Assembly (NCBI GenBank): GCA_041395245.1
Contig: JAWLAY010000021.1
Location: 1 to 64,000 of the forward strand
Direction: 5' to 3'
DNA length: 64,000 nucleotides
Source of the DNA: Aquimonas sp041395245
Lineage (GTDB): Bacteria > Pseudomonadota > Gammaproteobacteria > Xanthomonadales > Xanthomonadaceae
The translations under genes were made by a program, and so were the position numbers. Shown here in pieces: positions 59,700 to 64,000 of the stretch; the first letter of the stretch is position 1, and each line of letters begins with the position of its first letter. Under the pieces are notes generated by a model. It was not told the origin of the DNA. It searched no databases and saw only the letters and a program-made list of their open reading frames with translations.

Positions 59700-62600
59700 T
59701 CATGTGCTCTGCGGGGCACGCAGCTTCACACGATCCAGCGCGTCCCGCCAGCGCTGCGTGGTGCGCAGTCGCATGCGATCCATCAGCGAGTACAAAACCG
59801 GCAACACCAGCAAGCTGACCGCGGTTGAAAACACCAATCCGCCGACGATGGCACGGGCCATCGGAAAGTAAGGAGGCCCATCGCCGCCAATCTGGGTGCC
59901 GCCGACGCACAGCGGCAACATGCCCAGGATCGCGGTGCCCATGGTCATCAGGATCGGCCGCATCCGGTCACGGCAGCCTTGCACCAATGCCAGGTCACGC
60001 GCCATTCCGTTGCGACGAAGTTCGTTGACGTGCTCGACCATGACGATGCCGTTGTTCACGACCACACCCATCAGCACCAGGATGCCGATCATCGCCATCA
60101 GTGAGAAGGTCGTCCCGGTTAGCCAGAACAGCCAGTAAACCCCGAAAATCGAGAACCCGAATCCGGTCACGATCACCAGCGGAAAAAGTAGCGACTCGAA
60201 TACCGCCGCCATGACGACCATCACCATCAGCAGCGCAATCAAGGTGTTGAAACCCATTTGCGCCATCGCGTTGTCCGCGTCATCAAACACACCACCGAGA
60301 CTCAAGCGGTAACCAGCGGGCAACTGGATCGATGCCATCGCCGCCTCCAGATCCTTGCGTGCCTGCTCCATGCTCACGCCATCGATCAGGTTGATCTTGA
60401 TGGGCAAGGCGGTCTGGCGATTCTGTCGGGTGATGGTGCTGGCCCCGGCCTGCACTTTCAGACTGATCATCGACATCAGCGGGACCATGCTGCCATCCGC
60501 TGCGCGCAGCTTGAGATCGCGCAGATCATCCACGCTGGCGTCCTCGGATTCGGCGAATCGCAACCAGACCGGAACCTCGCCCGCCGCCGAACGAAACTCG
60601 CGCAAGGGCGTGCCGCGCAAGGCGATGCTCACGTAGCTGGCGATCTGCTGGGTACTGAAGCCGTACTGCAGGGCGCGGTCGCGATCAACCAGAATCTGCA
60701 CCTCCCGCGACTTGGTCCCGAGGTCGGCGTAGACGTCACGCGCGCCGGGCAGCTTGGACAGGGTTTCCACCACCGAGTCCGACAACTCGGCCAGAACCTG
60801 CGCCGAATCGCCGACCAGCATCACTTGCAACCCTTCGCCACTCGCACCGCTGGGGCCGCGATTCTGATCATCAAAACCGACCTCACCCAGCGCCAGTTGC
60901 GGCAAGCCCTCGCGAATCTTTTCCATCAGTTGCAGGGTCGGTGTGACCTCGCCTTCTTCGCGAAGCGAAAGCCGCGTCCCAGCCCACCCGCGTTCGCTGT
61001 ACCAACTGTAGATCTGGGCAATTTCGAACTCGTCCCGATGCGCTTCGAGATAGTCCTCAACCTGCTTTACCGCCGCCGACAACTCTTCCAGCCGATAGCT
61101 GCCATTCCAGCGGTAGGTCAGTTCCAGCTCACGGGTTTCGCCCGACGGGAACATGTCCACGTTCGTTTGAGAAGCGGGGAAAAAACTGACCCCGATGGCC
61201 AAGGCCAGCAGCGCGAGCGTCTTGCGCGGATGCGCCAGCGTCCAAGCGAGAATCCGCGCATAACGGTCCTGCATCGCATGCACCAATCCGGTGCTGCGCA
61301 AAAATCCCTCTGGCGTCTTCATGCGCGCCGACAGCATCGGGATCAGGCTGACCGCCACCAGCCAGGAACACAGCAGCGAGATGGTGATCGTGAACGCCAC
61401 CTGCGACAGATAGATCGCGATGAAGTTGCGCTCGCCGAAGATGTTGGGTAAGAACACGATGACACTGGTGAGCGTGCCCGCACTGATCGAAATCTGCACG
61501 CTGCGTGTGCCTTCGATGGCGGCCAGCCAGGGGTTGTCGGGGTACTTCTCGCGCTTCTGGTAGATGCTTTCCACCACGACCACGGCGTTGTCGACCAGCA
61601 TGCCGACACCCAGCAGCAAACCCATCATCGACAGGATGTTCAGGCTGATGCCGAGGAAATACATCATGCCGAGGGTCATCACGAAACAGATCGGAATGGC
61701 CAGTGACACCATCAAGGTGGACGGCCAGTGGCGCAGGAAAAAGAACAGCACCAGCACGGACAAGGCGGTACCCAACAGCCCCGCCTCGCCCAGCTCGGCC
61801 AAGGATGAGGTGACTCCCTCGGCCTGATCGTGCATCACGAACAACTGGATACCCGCAAACTCCGGCAGCTTTGCCACCGCGTCGACTTCCGCCAGCACAC
61901 GGCGAGCGGTTTCCACCAGATTGGCGTTGCGCTCCTTGTACACATCGATGCCCACCGCTGGTCGGCCGTCGAGACGTCGCCCGTAGTCGATCTCGCCCGG
62001 TGCCAGACTGACCTTGGCGACATCACTCAAGCGCAGGCCAGGCTCGGCAATGGGCAAGGCCCGCAACTCGTCCAGGGTGCGGAACTCGCCCACCGGTTGC
62101 ACGCGCAGGCGCTGGTCGTTGCTGAGAATCTGCCCTGCCGACACCGAAAAGTTGGCAGCGGCCAGGCGCTGTGCCAGGGCATTCAGGTCGACCCCGTGCG
62201 CAGTGATCCGATCACTGTCGAGTGCAATCTCTACTTCGGGTGCCGCAATGCCGGAAATGTCCACACGCGCCACGCCCGCCACGCGCTCCAGACGACGCTT
62301 GAACTCACGCTCCAGCAATTCGTACTCGCGCCCGAGATCGCGATCACTGGAGAGCCTGACTCGCAACACCGGTTCATCGCCGGAGGCGAACTTCATCACG
62401 TAGTAGCGCTGGAAATCGCTGGGCAATTCGTCGCGGATGGCGTCCAGACGCTCGCGCGCGTCGGCCGCCGCGATCTGCGCGTCGCGGCTCCAGTCGAATT
62501 CCAGAAAAATCCCCGCACCGTCCGACCTCGACTGCGAATTCAGCCGTTTGATGCCTGGCAAGGTCGCCAACGCTTCTTCCGCAGGACGCGTGATGATGTC

Positions 62601-62780
62601 TTCGATCTCTTCCGGCGTTGAACCCTGATACGGCAGATCGATGAACAAGAAGGGCGCTTCGACTTCCGGCATGAACTCCAGCGGTAGACGAAAGGCGGCA
62701 ATCAAGCCGATCAGCAGCATGGAGATGAAGAACATCCACGCCGTCACCGGGCGGCGCAGACTGAGCGCAGCCAGGTTCAT
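59700..62780 (-). CDS. RND-family efflux permease (AcrB/MexF-like)
   Basis: 1026 residues with the twelve-helix, two-lobe layout. Seen: the start LAALSLRRPVTAWMFFISMLL, the helix-4 proton relay GLLLGVGMLVDNAVVVVESI with two adjacent Asp/Asn, and the C-terminal repeat GILVLMGVVVNNGIVMVEHV. Exports hydrophobic compounds or heavy metals in a tripartite pump. ATGA overlap with the upstream permease suggests a two-permease (MdtBC-like) system; membrane fusion and outer membrane partners would lie beyond the right edge. Confidence 0.92.
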   Translation of the reverse strand: MNLAALSLRRPVTAWMFFISMLLIGLIAAFRLPLEFMPEVEAPFLFIDLPYQGSTPEEIEDIITRPAEEALATLPGIKRLNSQSRSDGAGIFLEFDWSRDAQIAAADARERLDAIRDELPSDFQRYYVMKFASGDEPVLRVRLSSDRDLGREYELLEREFKRRLERVAGVARVDISGIAAPEVEIALDSDRITAHGVDLNALAQRLAAANFSVSAGQILSNDQRLRVQPVGEFRTLDELRALPIAEPGLRLSDVAKVSLAPGEIDYGRRLDGRPAVGIDVYKERNANLVETARRVLAEVDAVAKLPEFAGIQLFVMHDQAEGVTSSLAELGEAGLLGTALSVLVLFFFLRHWPSTLMVSLAIPICFVMTLGMMYFLGISLNILSMMGLLLGVGMLVDNAVVVVESIYQKREKYPDNPWLAAIEGTRSVQISISAGTLTSVIVFLPNIFGERNFIAIYLSQVAFTITISLLCSWLVAVSLIPMLSARMKTPEGFLRSTGLVHAMQDRYARILAWTLAHPRKTLALLALAIGVSFFPASQTNVDMFPSGETRELELTYRWNGSYRLEELSAAVKQVEDYLEAHRDEFEIAQIYSWYSERGWAGTRLSLREEGEVTPTLQLMEKIREGLPQLALGEVGFDDQNRGPSGASGEGLQVMLVGDSAQVLAELSDSVVETLSKLPGARDVYADLGTKSREVQILVDRDRALQYGFSTQQIASYVSIALRGTPLREFRSAAGEVPVWLRFAESEDASVDDLRDLKLRAADGSMVPLMSMISLKVQAGASTITRQNRQTALPIKINLIDGVSMEQARKDLEAAMASIQLPAGYRLSLGGVFDDADNAMAQMGFNTLIALLMVMVVMAAVFESLLFPLVIVTGFGFSIFGVYWLFWLTGTTFSLMAMIGILVLMGVVVNNGIVMVEHVNELRRNGMARDLALVQGCRDRMRPILMTMGTAILGMLPLCVGGTQIGGDGPPYFPMARAIVGGLVFSTAVSLLVLPVLYSLMDRMRLRTTQRWRDALDRVKLRAPQST

Positions 62781-64000
62781 GACTTGGCACCTTCGTGGAC
62801 GTGTGCTTCGGCCAGCGCGACCAGACGTTCAGCCTCGCGCTGACGCTTGCCGCGTTCGGCGTAGTAATCATCGCCCTTGCGATCCAGTAGGTCGTAAACC
62901 ACCGGAATCACCAACAGCGTCAGCAGGGTTGACACCAGAAGCCCACCGATCACGGTGATCGCCATCGGTGCGCGCACTTCCGCGCCGTCGCCACCACCGA
63001 TTGCCAGCGGCAAGAAACCGAACAGGGTCGTCAACGTCGTCATGATGATCGGACGCAAGCGCGAATGGGCGCCTTGCTGGATCGCCTCGCGTTTCGGAAC
63101 ACCTTCCTCGCGCAACTGGTTCACCTTGTCGATCAACACGATGGCGTTCTTCACCACGATGCCCGCCAGCAGAATCAAGCCGATCAAGACCACGATGGAC
63201 AGTGCACTGCCACTGAGTTTCAGTGCCAACACCGCACCCACCAACGCAAGCGGAATGGTGAACAGGATGACGAACGGGTGCAGCAACGATTCGAATTGCG
63301 AGGCCATGACCAGATAGACCAGGAAAATCGCCAGTCCCAGCGCGAACATCAGCGAATTGATCGATGCTTGCAGCTCCTCGTTCTGTCCGCCGATGGTGGT
63401 TCGCAGACCGGCGGCCAGCGGGTTTGCGGCCAGCATCGACTGCACCTCGGCAACCGCACTGCCGAGATCGCCGTAGCGCAGATTGGCCGAAACCACCGCA
63501 ACACGCTCCTGATCGGCGCGATGAATCTCGCTGGGGCCGCGTGTCGAGATGACCTCCGCGACCGCCGACAAGCGCACGGGTCGCTCGCTCTGCGGATTGA
63601 CGATCAGTTGGCTGATGTCCGCCACCGATGCACGCGCTGATTCTTCTGCCCGCACCAGCACGTCGATCTTGCGATCACGAAAGCTGTAGCGCGGTTGCCA
63701 CTTCCCCGGACCTGACGCACCACCTGATCGGCAATCTGCCGGGTTGTCAGCCCAATCGATGCAGCGCGCTCGGCGTCGAATACGATCTGTATCTCGGAAA
63801 GCCCTGCTCCACCGTCGATTTGACATCGGCAAACCGATCCGATGCCTGCAGACGCTGACTGGGGTCACGACCGGCCGTCTCCAGTTGCTTCAGGTCGAAA
63901 CCGCGAATCTCGATCTCCAATGGCGTCGAGAAACTGAACAGCTGCGGGCGCGCGAATTTCACCTCGGCGGAGGGGAACGCCTGCATCGCGGTGCGCAACT
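62777..64000 (-). pseudogene. Second RND efflux permease, partial at right edge and frameshifted
   Basis: The C-terminal 330 or so residues are intact (GLILLAGIVVKNAIVLIDKVN, LRPIIMTTLTTLFGFLPLAIGGGDGAEVR). Upstream the frame is broken twice: the frame entering from the right edge reads SDRFADVKSTVEQGFP and then breaks near 63795/63796; the middle frame reads EIQIVFDAERAASIGLTTRQ and breaks again near 63693-63710, after which YSFRDRKIDVLVRAEES resumes. All three pieces are good RND permease sequence. One ATG-led frame from 63868 is an artefact of the shift. Either a decayed gene or local sequencing errors. Confidence 0.8.

Noticed and set aside
1..64000. CRISPR arrays, rRNA, tRNA, prophage or insertion sequences
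   Set aside because: No regularly spaced repeats, cloverleaf sequences, phage structural genes or transposase genes were recognised anywhere in the window.

Overview
This window looks like a contiguous piece of a gammaproteobacterial chromosome with no rRNA, tRNA, prophage or CRISPR. The gene order exbB-exbD-msbA-lpxK-kdsB and the overall protein flavour suggest the Lysobacterales (Xanthomonadales). That assignment is an inference from gene order and remembered sequences, not from a search. The rest of the gene content (Sox system, agmatine route to putrescine, ethanolamine-type permease) points to a free-living aerobe able to oxidise reduced sulfur.

Layout. 1-1554: the 5' part of an outer-membrane FadL-like protein and a split YeeE/YedE sulfur transporter, all on the minus strand, with a divergent CsoR-family repressor. 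1578-11420: a long minus-strand operon, read from 11420 down to 1578, with a second split YeeE/YedE pair, two unrecognised proteins, a two-domain rhodanese, and soxC-soxD-cytochrome c-soxY-soxZ-soxA-soxX-soxB. Its first gene has a clear sigma-70-like promoter with a CsoR-type palindrome over the likely start point. 11767-16620: moaA-moaC-moaD-moaE-modA-modB-modC, which make molybdenum cofactor and import molybdate; SoxC is a molybdenum-cofactor enzyme, so the two blocks fit together. 16716-20506: type-B ribosomal protein L36, a small periplasmic protein, aguA-aguB and a TraB-family membrane protein. 20542-26365: mgtE, a one-domain asparaginase, an M14 peptidase and a divergent 5'-nucleotidase lipoprotein. 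26677-31764: asnB, a FAD oxidoreductase and a thiamine-diphosphate enzyme.

31765-35300 is an accessory island of small, mostly unrecognised minus-strand genes with wide spacers, a 114-bp repeat in two copies, a gene broken by an in-frame TGA, and degenerate integron-attC-like sequences at both ends. 35312-46594 is housekeeping: RNase T, Slp lipoprotein, kdsB-lpxK-msbA-exbD-exbB and nadD-holA-lptE-leuS. 46788-49318 holds a cyclic-nucleotide/CBS/DUF294 protein with its usual exonuclease partner.

49338-57001 is the most interesting metabolic locus. A divergent RpiR-family regulator faces an amidohydrolase, an ethanolamine-type permease, a glutamine-synthetase-like ligase, an aldehyde dehydrogenase and an iron-type alcohol dehydrogenase. 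Read together they outline a pathway in which an amino alcohol such as ethanolamine is imported, gamma-glutamylated, oxidised twice and released by hydrolysis. A TGTAA-N6-TTACA palindrome lies between regulator and operon, and a 162-bp palindromic MITE-like element sits inside the operon. 57050-64000: a UPF0114 membrane protein with an apparent N-terminal frameshift, a degenerate EAL-HDOD protein, a glutathione peroxidase and two tandem RND permeases, the second carrying two frameshifts and running off the right edge.
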